From Azoarcus sp. CIB (GTDB lineage: Bacteria; Pseudomonadota; Gammaproteobacteria; Burkholderiales; Rhodocyclaceae): a DNA stretch of 64,000 bases. Below are positions 7,910 to 16,980 of the stretch, in pieces. The notes beneath the pieces were generated by a model. The model was not told the origin of the DNA. It did no database searches and saw nothing but the letters and a program-made list of their open reading frames with translations. The translations under genes and the position numbers were made by a program. The stretch spans positions 4,960,001 to 5,024,000 of the forward strand of contig NZ_CP011072.1 in the NCBI RefSeq assembly GCF_001190925.1, written 5' to 3'. Position 1 is the stretch's first letter. Each line of letters begins with the position of its first letter.

Positions 7910-9061
7910 CTACCGAAGTCCGAGCCCACGGGCGATCATTCCACGCAGGATTTCCCGCGTGCCGCCTCGCAGAGAGAATGAAGGAGAAATTTGTGTCACG
8001 TATGCCAGGGTTTTCAACAAGACGGATGGCACCGGACGATCCGGATCGCCCCCCAGGCTGTCAGCAATCAGCAGCGGCATCTGCTGCTCGAATTCCGTTC
8101 CCAAGTCCTTGACTAGCGCGGCCTCAATCACCGGACTCTCACCCCGCGCTAGTTTTTCCGTGACCGAAATGGCCATCGCACGCAGCACGCATAGTTGGCT
8201 CGCCATGCGCCCGAGTAACGCGACACGCCCATCATCGACACGCGTATCACGACAGAGGAAAGCAAGCCACTCGTCAAAGAGAACCAGCGTGGAATAAATG
8301 CGCTCGGGCCCACTGCGTTCGAACGCAAGTTCCGCCGTCACTTGCTCCCAACCGGACCCCTCTGCACCGATCAGCGCATCGTGACCTAGCATCACGTCGT
8401 CGAAAAAGACTTCACAGAAATGAGCATCCCCCGTGATATCGTGAATCGGCCGCACAGTCACGCCCTGCAAAGAGAGATCAACGATCATCTGGGACAAGCC
8501 CTTGTTCCGATCCGCCGGTTCCCCCGATGTGCGCACAAGTGCAATCATGTAGTGGGAACGGTAAGCGTTTGTCGTCCAGATCTTGCGTCCGTTCAGCTTC
8601 CAGCCGCTATCCGTCCTCACCGCCCGAGTTGTCACGCTGGCGAGATCCGAACCCGAGTTAGGCTCACTCATACCGATGCAAAAAAAAGCTTCCGCGCGGC
8701 AGATCCTAGGCAGATAGTATTTCTTCTGCGCTTCGGACCCATATTTATGGATCAAGGGGCCGCTCTGGCGGTCGGCAATCCAGTGAGCGGTGACGGGAGC
8801 CCCTGCAGAGAGCAGCTCCTCCACGACGACAAAGCGCGCGAACGAACTTCGTCCGCCGCCGCCGTATTCCTTCGGCAGAGTCAAACCGAGCCACCCTTTC
8901 GCGGCAAGCCGGCGACTAAAGTCGGCGTCGTAGCCCATCCAGGACCGGGCACGGACATCGGCGGGCACCCCTTCGAGGGCTTCGTCAAGAAATGCACGCA
9001 CCGAGACTCGCAGACCCTCGTCCTCGGCGGGGATGGATGTAAGCTCAAGCGACTCGATCAT
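7910..9061 (-). CDS. Acyl-CoA dehydrogenase, large subunit
   Basis: This 383-residue flavoprotein has the acyl-CoA dehydrogenase signatures CIGMSEPNSGSDLASVTTRA (FAD/substrate loop), the WKLNGRKIWTTNA segment, and FSLRGGTREILRGMIARGLG at the C-terminus. The C-terminal position that carries the catalytic Glu in medium-chain enzymes is GGT here, so the base would have to be elsewhere, for example the Glu in ELAFERSGPERI as in isovaleryl- or long-chain-type enzymes. The start overlaps the stop of the CoA-transferase-like gene by 4 bases. It probably acts with the short acyl-CoA dehydrogenase encoded just downstream on a dicarboxylic or branched acyl-CoA; the substrate is not known. Confidence 0.85.
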   Translation of the reverse strand: MIESLELTSIPAEDEGLRVSVRAFLDEALEGVPADVRARSWMGYDADFSRRLAAKGWLGLTLPKEYGGGGRSSFARFVVVEELLSAGAPVTAHWIADRQSGPLIHKYGSEAQKKYYLPRICRAEAFFCIGMSEPNSGSDLASVTTRAVRTDSGWKLNGRKIWTTNAYRSHYMIALVRTSGEPADRNKGLSQMIVDLSLQGVTVRPIHDITGDAHFCEVFFDDVMLGHDALIGAEGSGWEQVTAELAFERSGPERIYSTLVLFDEWLAFLCRDTRVDDGRVALLGRMASQLCVLRAMAISVTEKLARGESPVIEAALVKDLGTEFEQQMPLLIADSLGGDPDRPVPSVLLKTLAYVTQISPSFSLRGGTREILRGMIARGLGLR

Positions 9062-10371
9062 GAATTCTCCATCGTTCTATTGAATGTCTCGCCGCGCCGT
9101 AGCGCGGCTCGGAAATCCGGATGTGCCACGGCACTGAGCTCTAGTGCCCGCTGCGCAGGCGATTTATTTCGCAGTCGAGCAACCCCATACTCGGTCACCA
9201 CGTAATCAATGTCTTGCGCACCGATTGTCGTGGGGACTCCCCGACCGAACGTAGTGACAATGTTGCTGACCGCCCCCCCTTTGGTTGCTGCACGGAGTGC
9301 GATGATGCTCATACCGCCCTTCGCTGCTGATGCGCCCCTTGCAAAGTCGGGCAATCCTCCGGGCGTTGAGATCACGCGACCACCGATCTGCTCAGCGTTG
9401 GCACTGCCATTTATATCGACCTGCAAAACGCTGTTGATCGCAACGAGCCCATCAATGGCCGCGAGGACATCAAGTGCGTGTGTAAACGAGCAGGGATGAA
9501 ATTCGACCAACGGGTTATGGTCGAGAAAACCATAGAAGGATCGGGTACCTGCAGCCATCGTTGTGACCGTCTTACCCGGCAACACCTTCTTCGTCGCGTT
9601 AGTCACGACACCGCGCTCGATCAGCGGCCGAACGCCATCGGTGATGATGCCGCTATGGATCCCCAAATCGTATAGGTGGCTCAGTTCGGTGAACACCAGA
9701 TCCGGCAAGGCTCCGATGCCAGCCTGCAACACGGCTCCAGACGAGATGAGACCTGCTATATTTCCTGCGATTGTCCGGTCAACATCGTCAGTTTCGTCCG
9801 TGTCGGCAGCGCGCACGACCTGTGGGCCGCGATTTGCATTAACGACGAAATCGACCTCCTCGGGCAGCAACGCCGTGTCTCCGCAGGTAAATGGCATCTG
9901 CGGGTTCACTTCCGCAACGACGATTGGATCCTGAGCAAGGACCGCCCGCATATAGTCGACCGACACCCCGAGAGACATTCTCCCATTTTCGTCGGGCGTA
10001 GAGACCTGTAGTAGCAGGAGATCGGCCCTGATCTCACCGCTGATGAAAAGGGTCGGAATTTCGGACAGCGTGCAGCGCCGAAAAGAAGCGCGGCCTGAAT
10101 TGATCGGCTCACGCAATCCCTTTCCCGGAAACAGCGCCTGGATCGAAAGATGCTTGGCTGCCTCTATGCCAGCATAGGGCGCTTCGCCCATCGGCATGAG
10201 CCCATACACGGTCGCCCCACGGAACACCTCGGCTGCCTCACTCAGTTGCTGAGTCAAGCGCGGAGGCTCGGCACACGCGGAGTGGAGCACTATGCGTGGC
10301 GCATCTGGCAAAGCCGAACGTAGGTCTTGGAGGTGCGACAGTTGGAGTCTCTTGCCGCGCGGAGTAGTCAT
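9058..10371 (-). CDS. Acetyl-CoA hydrolase/CoA-transferase family protein lacking catalytic Glu
   Basis: This 437-residue protein aligns with the 4-hydroxybutyrate/acetate CoA-transferase family (AbfT/Cat-like), including DLVFTELSHLYDLGIHS, LIERGVVTNATKK, PGKTVTTMAAGT, and the C-terminal VTEYGVARLRNKSPAQRA. Members normally read GIHSE or GIHTE, where the Glu forms the acyl-CoA anhydride with substrate; here residue 241 is Gly (codon GGC, reverse complement of 9649-9651). The protein may therefore be a different type of thioesterase or an inactive remnant. It is coupled (4-base overlap) to the acyl-CoA dehydrogenase pair. Start ATG 10371 was chosen because it precedes the conserved domain and lacks an alternative. 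Confidence 0.8.
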   Translation of the reverse strand: MTTPRGKRLQLSHLQDLRSALPDAPRIVLHSACAEPPRLTQQLSEAAEVFRGATVYGLMPMGEAPYAGIEAAKHLSIQALFPGKGLREPINSGRASFRRCTLSEIPTLFISGEIRADLLLLQVSTPDENGRMSLGVSVDYMRAVLAQDPIVVAEVNPQMPFTCGDTALLPEEVDFVVNANRGPQVVRAADTDETDDVDRTIAGNIAGLISSGAVLQAGIGALPDLVFTELSHLYDLGIHSGIITDGVRPLIERGVVTNATKKVLPGKTVTTMAAGTRSFYGFLDHNPLVEFHPCSFTHALDVLAAIDGLVAINSVLQVDINGSANAEQIGGRVISTPGGLPDFARGASAAKGGMSIIALRAATKGGAVSNIVTTFGRGVPTTIGAQDIDYVVTEYGVARLRNKSPAQRALELSAVAHPDFRAALRRGETFNRTMENS

Positions 10372-10394
10372 TACTTCTTGTCTCCCTCTTACGT

Positions 10395-10820
10395 TCAGAA
10401 TCCTTTGCCAGACTTCTTACCCCAACCGCCCCGCGTACATCTCCTTGCCGATCGGTTGGGCTTGGCCGAAGTAAGACCGGTTTCGTTGCATTCATTCGCG
10501 CCAAGTAGGAAACATCAATTTCTTCTGAATCCCAATGGCATATTTGACACCCTAGTCCCCTGACCACGTCGAGATCGACATCGTCGGCCGATGCATGCGC
10601 CTCCTTCTCTCAGAGACTCGAGGCCTCGCGGATCAGATCACGAAATATGCGATTCACGATGAAACCGGATATTTCCTTGCTCAGGATCACCCGGTACTTT
10701 CCCGAGCGCAATGCAGAACTTCACTAAGCGTTTAACTGCATCAGAAATCGCCGAATGAAAGACAACTCCATCAATTCGATAACCGATGCCGGGGCTTGAG
10801 AAACGCAAATTAATTTATCC
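10395..10820 (-). pseudogene. Decayed 3-hydroxyacyl-CoA dehydrogenase gene (C-terminal part)
   Basis: This stretch, otherwise without a gene, resembles positions 19313-19760 of the intact 3-hydroxyacyl-CoA dehydrogenase gene in the same orientation. The matching peptide IDVSYLARM and segments equivalent to NRLLKEMYERGEWGKKSGKGF, IVNRIFRALTREA and the flanking FFNPALVMELVEV region can be traced in different frames with several stops and indels. No open frame remains. The gene would have preceded the CoA-transferase-like gene in its operon, so a second dehydrogenase was apparently lost. The remainder of 10372-10852 holds nothing further that I recognise. Confidence 0.7.
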
Positions 10821-10852
10821 CGGCAGACGGACCATTGTTGTTTCCTCGCTCT

Positions 10853-11989
10853 TTATCCCGTTAGGGCACGTGCAATGACCAATCGCTGCATGTCTCCAGT
10901 GCCCTCGTATATCTGACAAACTCGAACATCCCGGTAGATCCGCTCGAGTGGAAAATCAGCCAGGTAGCCGTATCCTCCCAAGGTCTGGATCGCATCCGAG
11001 CAGACCCGCTCAGCCGTTTCGCTCGCGAGCACCTTCGCCATCGATGCTTCTTTGACGCAGGGTAATCCGGCGTCACGCATGGCCGCGACGTGTAGCACCA
11101 ACTGCTCAGCCGCTTCGAGCCGCGTGGCCATATCGGCGAGGCGGAATGCAACTGCCTGATGCTCGATGAGGAGTTTGCCGAATTGCCGGCGTTCCTTGGC
11201 ATAACCCAAGGCGTGCTCAAACGCCGCACGCCCCATACCCACCGACTGGGCCGCGATGCCAAGACGCCCGCCGTCAAGGTGGGAGAACGCAACTCGCAGC
11301 CCTTCGCCTTCTCTGCCCAAGAGGCTATCGGCCGAAACCCACATGTCATCGAATGTGAGGGAGCATGTATCGGACGAGCGCTGGCCCATCTTTTCCTCAA
11401 CGCGGGTCACGGTCCACCCCGGGGTATTGGTGGGCACAACGAAGGCAGAAATTCCCTTCTTGCCGGCGGTTGGGTCGGTAACAGCGAAGACAATGCCCAC
11501 GCTCGCATTCCGCCCCGAGGTGATGAATTGCTTGGTACCCGAGATGACATACCCCGAACGGCCATCCTTGCGCGCTAGCGTCTTCATGGAGGCCGGGTCG
11601 GATCCTGCTTCTGGCTCCGTCAGGCAGAAACAGCCAATCATCTCCCCACGCGCCATAGGACGAAGGAAGCGGTTCTTCTGCTCGTCCGTACCATAGGTGA
11701 GCACCGGCAGGCAGCATACCGATGTGTGTTCGCCCATGATGGTCGAAATCGGACCGTCGCCGGCAGCAATTTCCATGATTGCCGCCACATAAGAGACATA
11801 ATCGGTTTCCGCACCGTCCCACTCCCGTGGCACCACCATGCCCATGAAGCCCAATGTTCCTAACTCGGCGAGTTCCTCAGCAGGAAAACGGCAATTACGG
11901 TCGCGCATAGCCGCAGTGGGCGCCAAGCGGTCGCGCGCTATTTTTCGAGCTGTTTCACGGATGAACGATTGCTCCTCGTTGAGAATCAT
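10853..11989 (-). CDS. Acyl-CoA dehydrogenase
   Basis: A 378-residue acyl-CoA dehydrogenase of normal length. It has GCFCLTEPEAGSDPASMKTLA, GYVISGTKQFITSG, the RRQFGKLLIEHQAVAFRLADMATRLEAA helix, and IQTLGGYGYLADFPLERIYRDVRVCQIYEGTGDMQR, in which the YEGT Glu is the expected catalytic base. The start at ATG 11989 has a strong Shine-Dalgarno (GGAGGTGTTGAAATG); an upstream in-frame ATG is less likely. It is similar to short-chain or glutaryl-type enzymes, and in this setting may oxidise the (methyl)pimelyl- or glutaryl-CoA-like products of ring cleavage. It is leftward, probably in the long mbd operon. Confidence 0.85.
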   Translation of the reverse strand: MILNEEQSFIRETARKIARDRLAPTAAMRDRNCRFPAEELAELGTLGFMGMVVPREWDGAETDYVSYVAAIMEIAAGDGPISTIMGEHTSVCCLPVLTYGTDEQKNRFLRPMARGEMIGCFCLTEPEAGSDPASMKTLARKDGRSGYVISGTKQFITSGRNASVGIVFAVTDPTAGKKGISAFVVPTNTPGWTVTRVEEKMGQRSSDTCSLTFDDMWVSADSLLGREGEGLRVAFSHLDGGRLGIAAQSVGMGRAAFEHALGYAKERRQFGKLLIEHQAVAFRLADMATRLEAAEQLVLHVAAMRDAGLPCVKEASMAKVLASETAERVCSDAIQTLGGYGYLADFPLERIYRDVRVCQIYEGTGDMQRLVIARALTG

Positions 11990-12147
11990 TTCAACACCTC
12001 CACCGTTGCGCCAGTCGGTTCGCCCCGGATACATAGCGAAGTCACCGCTCGCCAAAATTCATATTGTCCAAGGGCCACGGGGGTCTCGCAATCATCGGTC
12101 TCATATACTGTCAGGATCGCCCTCTACCTTCGTCTAGCTTGAACTCG

Positions 12148-13173
12148 TCAGACGATCGTCCATGTGTCGCCGCCGTGTAGCAGATCCGCGAGCCGCCCGC
12201 GCCCCTTCGCTTCGCGCGTAGCTTCATGCAGATGCGCGTTCAGCTCGTCGCAAGTCGGTTGACGCACTGCGCGGAACACGCCGAGCGGCACAGGCAGCTC
12301 CGGGGACTCGAACTGCGACAGGAAGAATGCGAGCCCGCTGTGCATCGCATGCTCGTCATGGACGACGAGCTCCGCCTCGCTCACCGCGCCGTCGCCGAGC
12401 TTGATAACCTCCGGAGCCATGCCGGCGAGCCTGATACCCTGATCGCGATTTTTCCCGAACACGAGCGGCTTACCGTGCTCGAGCATGAGCCGTGCGTCGT
12501 CGCGCGTGGCCTTCTCGGTCAGCGCATTGTGCGCGCCGTCGTTGAACACGATGCAGTTCTGCAGCACCTCGACGAACGCGGTGCCCTTGTGCACGGCGGC
12601 GCGCGCAAGCACCGACGCGAGATGCGGCTGATCGCTGTCGACGGTGCGTGCGACGAACGTCGCGCCCGCGCCGAGCGCGAGCGACACTGGGGAGAACGGC
12701 CGGTCGATGCTGCCGAGCGGCGTGCTCTTCGTCCTCTTGCCGAACTCGGACGTCGGCGAGTATTGTCCCTTTGTCAGCCCGTAAATGCGGTTATTGAGAA
12801 GAATCACCTTCAGGTCGACGTTGCGGCGCATCGCGTGAATGAAGTGATTCCCGCCGATCGCGAGCGCGTCCCCGTCACCGGTGACGACCCATACCGACAG
12901 CTCGGGCCGGGTGAGCTTCAGGCCGCTCGCGATCGCTGGTGCGCGGCCGTGGATGCTGTGTATCCCGTAGGTTTCCATGTAGTAGGGGAAGCGGCTCGAG
13001 CAACCGATACCGGAGATGAACGCGAAGTTCTCGCGCGGGATGCCGAGCGTCGGCAGCAGCTTCTGGACCTGCGCGAGGATCGAGTAGTCGCCACAGCCAG
13101 GGCACCAGCGCACGTCCTGGTTCGATTCGAAGTCTTTTTTCGTCAGTGCGACAGGTACGGACAGGTCATTCAT
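12148..13173 (-). CDS. korB: 2-oxoacid:ferredoxin oxidoreductase, beta subunit (KorB-like)
   Basis: This 341-residue subunit carries the thiamine diphosphate motif (GDGDALAIGGNHFIHAMRRN then LLNNRIYGLTKGQ) and cysteines in RWCPGCGDYS, GIGCSSRFP and VLQNCIVF positioned to hold one [4Fe-4S] cluster, as in KorB-type 2-oxoglutarate:ferredoxin oxidoreductases. The start at ATG 13173 (MNDLSVPVAL) follows a good ribosome binding site. It pairs with the alpha subunit 40 bases upstream. In Azoarcus/Aromatoleum, an enzyme of this type supplies reduced ferredoxin to benzoyl-CoA reductase, so here it probably regenerates ferredoxin for the MbdONQP reductase, using 2-oxoglutarate from the TCA cycle. Confidence 0.85.
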   Translation of the reverse strand: MNDLSVPVALTKKDFESNQDVRWCPGCGDYSILAQVQKLLPTLGIPRENFAFISGIGCSSRFPYYMETYGIHSIHGRAPAIASGLKLTRPELSVWVVTGDGDALAIGGNHFIHAMRRNVDLKVILLNNRIYGLTKGQYSPTSEFGKRTKSTPLGSIDRPFSPVSLALGAGATFVARTVDSDQPHLASVLARAAVHKGTAFVEVLQNCIVFNDGAHNALTEKATRDDARLMLEHGKPLVFGKNRDQGIRLAGMAPEVIKLGDGAVSEAELVVHDEHAMHSGLAFFLSQFESPELPVPLGVFRAVRQPTCDELNAHLHEATREAKGRGRLADLLHGGDTWTIV

Positions 13174-13213
13174 GATGTTTTCCTGTAAGGGGAGCATGGG
13201 GACGCGGCGCACC

Positions 13214-15121
13214 TCAGCTCAGTTCGAGGATGCGGTCGTGGACTTCGCTGACCTTGAAGGGCTTGCCCTGCACCTTGGTGAGCGGCACGACGTCGCGCAG
13301 GAACTGCTCCCGCAGCAGCTTCGAGAGTTGCCCCATATTTAGTTCCGGTACCAGGACTGTCTTGTAGCGCGCCAGCACCTCGCCCAAGTCCGGCGGCAGC
13401 GGGTGCAAATGGCGCAGATGCACGTGCGCGACCGAGCGCCCGTCGGCCTCGGCTATTTCGCGCGCCTGCGCGATCGTGCCGTAGGTGCTGCCCCAGCCAA
13501 CGACGAGGAGCTCGCCGCTCGCCGGCCCCTCGACGCGTGTCGGCGGGATATCCTGCGCAGTACGCGCGACTTTCGCTGCGCGCACCGCAACCATGCGTTG
13601 GTGATTCATCGGGTCGTGCGAGATGTTGCCCGACAGGAAGTCCTTTTCGAGGCCGCCGACGCGATGTTCCATCCCGCGCGTGCCCGGCAGCACCCAGGCA
13701 CGCGCCAGATTCTCGTCGCGCGCATACGGCTGGAAACCTTCCGCATCGGTGCGATAGCGCACTTCGAGTTTCGGCAGACGGGCCACATCGGGGATGCGCC
13801 ACGGCTCGGCCGCATTCGCAATGCCGCCATCGGTCAGCAGGATCACCGGCGTCATGTATTTGACGGCGATGCGGAAAGCCTCGAGCGCGCAGTCGAAGCA
13901 GTCGGAGGGCGAGCGCGCGGAGATGACCGGAATCGGGCACTCGCCGTTGCGCCCGTAGACCGCCTGCAGCAGGTCCGATTGTTCGATCTTCGTCGGCAAA
14001 CCGGTCGAGGGACCGCCGCGCTGCACGTTGACGATCACCAACGGTAGCTCGAGCATCACTGCGAGGCCCAACGCCTCGGTCTTCAGCGCCATGCCCGGAC
14101 CGGAGGTCGTCGTCAGGGCGAGCGCGCCACCATAGGCCGCACCGATCGTCGAGCAAATGCCGGCGATTTCGTCCTCGGCCTGGAATGTCGTGACGTCGAA
14201 ATGCTTCAGCGCCGACAGTTCGTGCAGGATGTCGGTCGCCGGCGTGATCGGGTACGAGCCGAGGAAGAGCCCCACGCCTGAGAGCTCAGATGCGGCGACG
14301 AAGCCGAGCGCCGCAGCGTGGTTGCCAGTGATGCTCCGATAGACGCCGGGCTCGGCGGCCGCTTCGCGCACATGGTAGCTCGCGGCGAAGATCTCGGCGG
14401 CGTCCGCATACGCGAAGCCGGCACGCAGCGCCTCAACGTTCGCGTCGGCAAATTGGGGGGTCTTCGCGAACTTTTGGTGGATATCGTCGATTTCGTCCTC
14501 GATCGACCGGCCATAAAGGCACAGCATCAGGCCGAGCGCGAAATAGTTCTTGCAGCGCGCGACCTCCTTCTTCGACAGCCCCGAGTCCCGCAGCGCCGCG
14601 GCGGTCAGTGCCGAGATATCGATGTGGAATATGCGGTAGCCGTCGAGGCTGCCGTCCTCGAGCGGATTAGAGGTATAGCCGGCCTTTACTAGGCTCGCGT
14701 CGGTGAAGGCGCCGACGTTAACGATGACGATGCCACCGTGCTTGACGTCGGAAATGTTCGTCCTCAGCGCCGCCGGATTCATTGCGACCAGCGCGTCGGG
14801 CGCGTCCCCCGATGTGAACACCTGGCCCGCACCATACTGAATCTGGTAGCCGGACACGCCGAACACCGTTCCGGTCGGAGCACGAATCTCCGACGGGTAA
14901 TCGGGATGCGTCGCGAAGCCGTGGCCGGCTTTCGCGACCGCTCGCGAAAACTCCGAGCCTGTCAGCTGCATGCCGTCACCGGAGTCGCCGACGAAGCGGA
15001 TCACGACGCTGTCGAGCGTCTCGACGACACGCTCGCGCAGTCGCTCCGTCCCTGACATGGCGTCGCCGCGCACCGCCTTATTTTCCCGCTCATTTACGAA
15101 TACATGCTCCAGCTCGGACAT
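13214..15121 (-). CDS. korA: 2-oxoacid:ferredoxin oxidoreductase, alpha subunit (KorA-like)
   Basis: This 635-residue protein is a fusion of the gamma domain (RFVGDSGDGMQLTGSEFSRAV, about residues 37-215) with the alpha domain (AEDEIAGICSTIGAAYGGALALTTTSGPGMALKTEALGLAVM and later VVNVQRGGPSTGLPTK), as in two-subunit KorAB enzymes. I chose ATG 15121 (MSELEHVFV) because a GAGGAGGA site precedes it. Together with KorB it would oxidise a 2-oxoacid with CoA to acyl-CoA, CO2 and reduced ferredoxin. The neighbouring ferredoxin gene, 202 bases upstream, is the likely acceptor and passes electrons to the aryl-CoA reductase. Confidence 0.87.
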   Translation of the reverse strand: MSELEHVFVNERENKAVRGDAMSGTERLRERVVETLDSVVIRFVGDSGDGMQLTGSEFSRAVAKAGHGFATHPDYPSEIRAPTGTVFGVSGYQIQYGAGQVFTSGDAPDALVAMNPAALRTNISDVKHGGIVIVNVGAFTDASLVKAGYTSNPLEDGSLDGYRIFHIDISALTAAALRDSGLSKKEVARCKNYFALGLMLCLYGRSIEDEIDDIHQKFAKTPQFADANVEALRAGFAYADAAEIFAASYHVREAAAEPGVYRSITGNHAAALGFVAASELSGVGLFLGSYPITPATDILHELSALKHFDVTTFQAEDEIAGICSTIGAAYGGALALTTTSGPGMALKTEALGLAVMLELPLVIVNVQRGGPSTGLPTKIEQSDLLQAVYGRNGECPIPVISARSPSDCFDCALEAFRIAVKYMTPVILLTDGGIANAAEPWRIPDVARLPKLEVRYRTDAEGFQPYARDENLARAWVLPGTRGMEHRVGGLEKDFLSGNISHDPMNHQRMVAVRAAKVARTAQDIPPTRVEGPASGELLVVGWGSTYGTIAQAREIAEADGRSVAHVHLRHLHPLPPDLGEVLARYKTVLVPELNMGQLSKLLREQFLRDVVPLTKVQGKPFKVSEVHDRILELS

Positions 15122-15323
15122 ACATTCCTCCTCGGTCGAAGCGACGACCTGTGTCACCGCGCACTCGCGGCGTCCCTTCCGCCATTTTGATTGCCTATCA
15201 GCTGCTTGAAGCGTACCTGCCTTGATCTTCGTTCAACCTACTGACTTAGCGAACCCCTCTCTTGCCTCGAGCACCAAAAACCGCCCGTGAAGTACGGAAC
15301 TTGGCGAATGTCGATCCCACTGC

Positions 15324-15966
<643 letters not shown>

Positions 15967-16196
15967 GCTCGTAATGCGGACGTAATTATATCAACCGCAC
16001 AATCAGCATCGATGCTGCGAAATACATTAAATTAACACCCTGTTAAAGCCGATTACATCAATGAATGAATGAGTAAGTCGACTCTTGTCGAACCGAAATA
16101 GATCCTCTGATTCGATGCAGTCACCTGACATATTTACGGGATAACATCACGCCCAATTTCCGTGCTGCGCGGGTCGTCATCTTCGCTCAACACGTG

Positions 16197-16967
16197 TTAG
16201 CGATTTTTCCAACGCGGAGGCCGCTTTTCCTGAAACGCGAGCAAACCTTCAAGCGCATCAACGCTATTGATGAGGTCTTGCCCACATATCTTTTCGAGTT
16301 CGTCGAGGCGTTCCATCACACGGCGTGTCATAGCCCCGCGCGCCGCCTTGACGGCGAAGCGAAGTGCGTTGGTGCTGAGCCCGGCCAGATGTTCATCAAA
16401 ATAGGCGACCGCGGCAGCCACTGGGTCTTCTGCCACGCAGTTGACGAGCCCGAGCCGCATCGCCTCTGGCGCTGAAACGCTGCGCCCGGAGAACAGCAAA
16501 TCGTCGGCAGCGCCCTGGCCGATGCGCTCGGGGAGAAGACAACTGGCGGCAGGTGCAAAGAAACCCAACTTGATTTCAGGCTGACCGAATATTGCATCCT
16601 CTGCCGCGAAGATCAGACTGCCCGCAAGGGCGACCTCCATTCCCCCACCCAGACACTGGCCGCGCACCGCGACCAGTATCGGGCGCGGGAAATCGAGCAT
16701 TCGCTTGATTAGGCCGTGAAGTACAGCGAGCATTCCTGTCATCTGATCGGGGAAATGCTCCTCGATGCTCGCGCCGAAGCTGAAGTGCGGCCCAGCATGC
16801 TCGAGCAGCACCGCCGACAGATTGCGGTCCTCGGCATGCGCGTCGAGCGCCTGACTGAGCGCTGCGATCATTTGAGCATCGACAATATTAGCTTTAGGAC
16901 GGTTGAGCCGAAGCCGCAGCAGCTTCGCGCCGCGGTCGAGCCGGACTTCAAGCGGTGTGTCGGTCAT
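16197..16967 (-). CDS. mbdW: (Methyl)cyclohexadienoyl-CoA hydratase
   Basis: This 256-residue crotonase-fold protein resembles the cyclohexa-1,5-diene-1-carbonyl-CoA hydratases of the benzoyl-CoA pathway (BzdW/Dch), with the marker LRLNRPKANIVDAQMIAAL, the oxyanion segment HFSFGASIEEHFP and RGQCLGGGMEVALAGSLIFA. It should add water to the dienoyl-CoA made by the reductase, giving a methyl-6-hydroxycyclohexenoyl-CoA. MbdW of Azoarcus sp. CIB was reported to do this on the methylated compound; assignment here rests on sequence type and gene order. It is 13 bases downstream of mbdY. Confidence 0.85.
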   Translation of the reverse strand: MTDTPLEVRLDRGAKLLRLRLNRPKANIVDAQMIAALSQALDAHAEDRNLSAVLLEHAGPHFSFGASIEEHFPDQMTGMLAVLHGLIKRMLDFPRPILVAVRGQCLGGGMEVALAGSLIFAAEDAIFGQPEIKLGFFAPAASCLLPERIGQGAADDLLFSGRSVSAPEAMRLGLVNCVAEDPVAAAVAYFDEHLAGLSTNALRFAVKAARGAMTRRVMERLDELEKICGQDLINSVDALEGLLAFQEKRPPRWKNR

Positions 16968-16980
16968 CTCTGGGGTCTCC

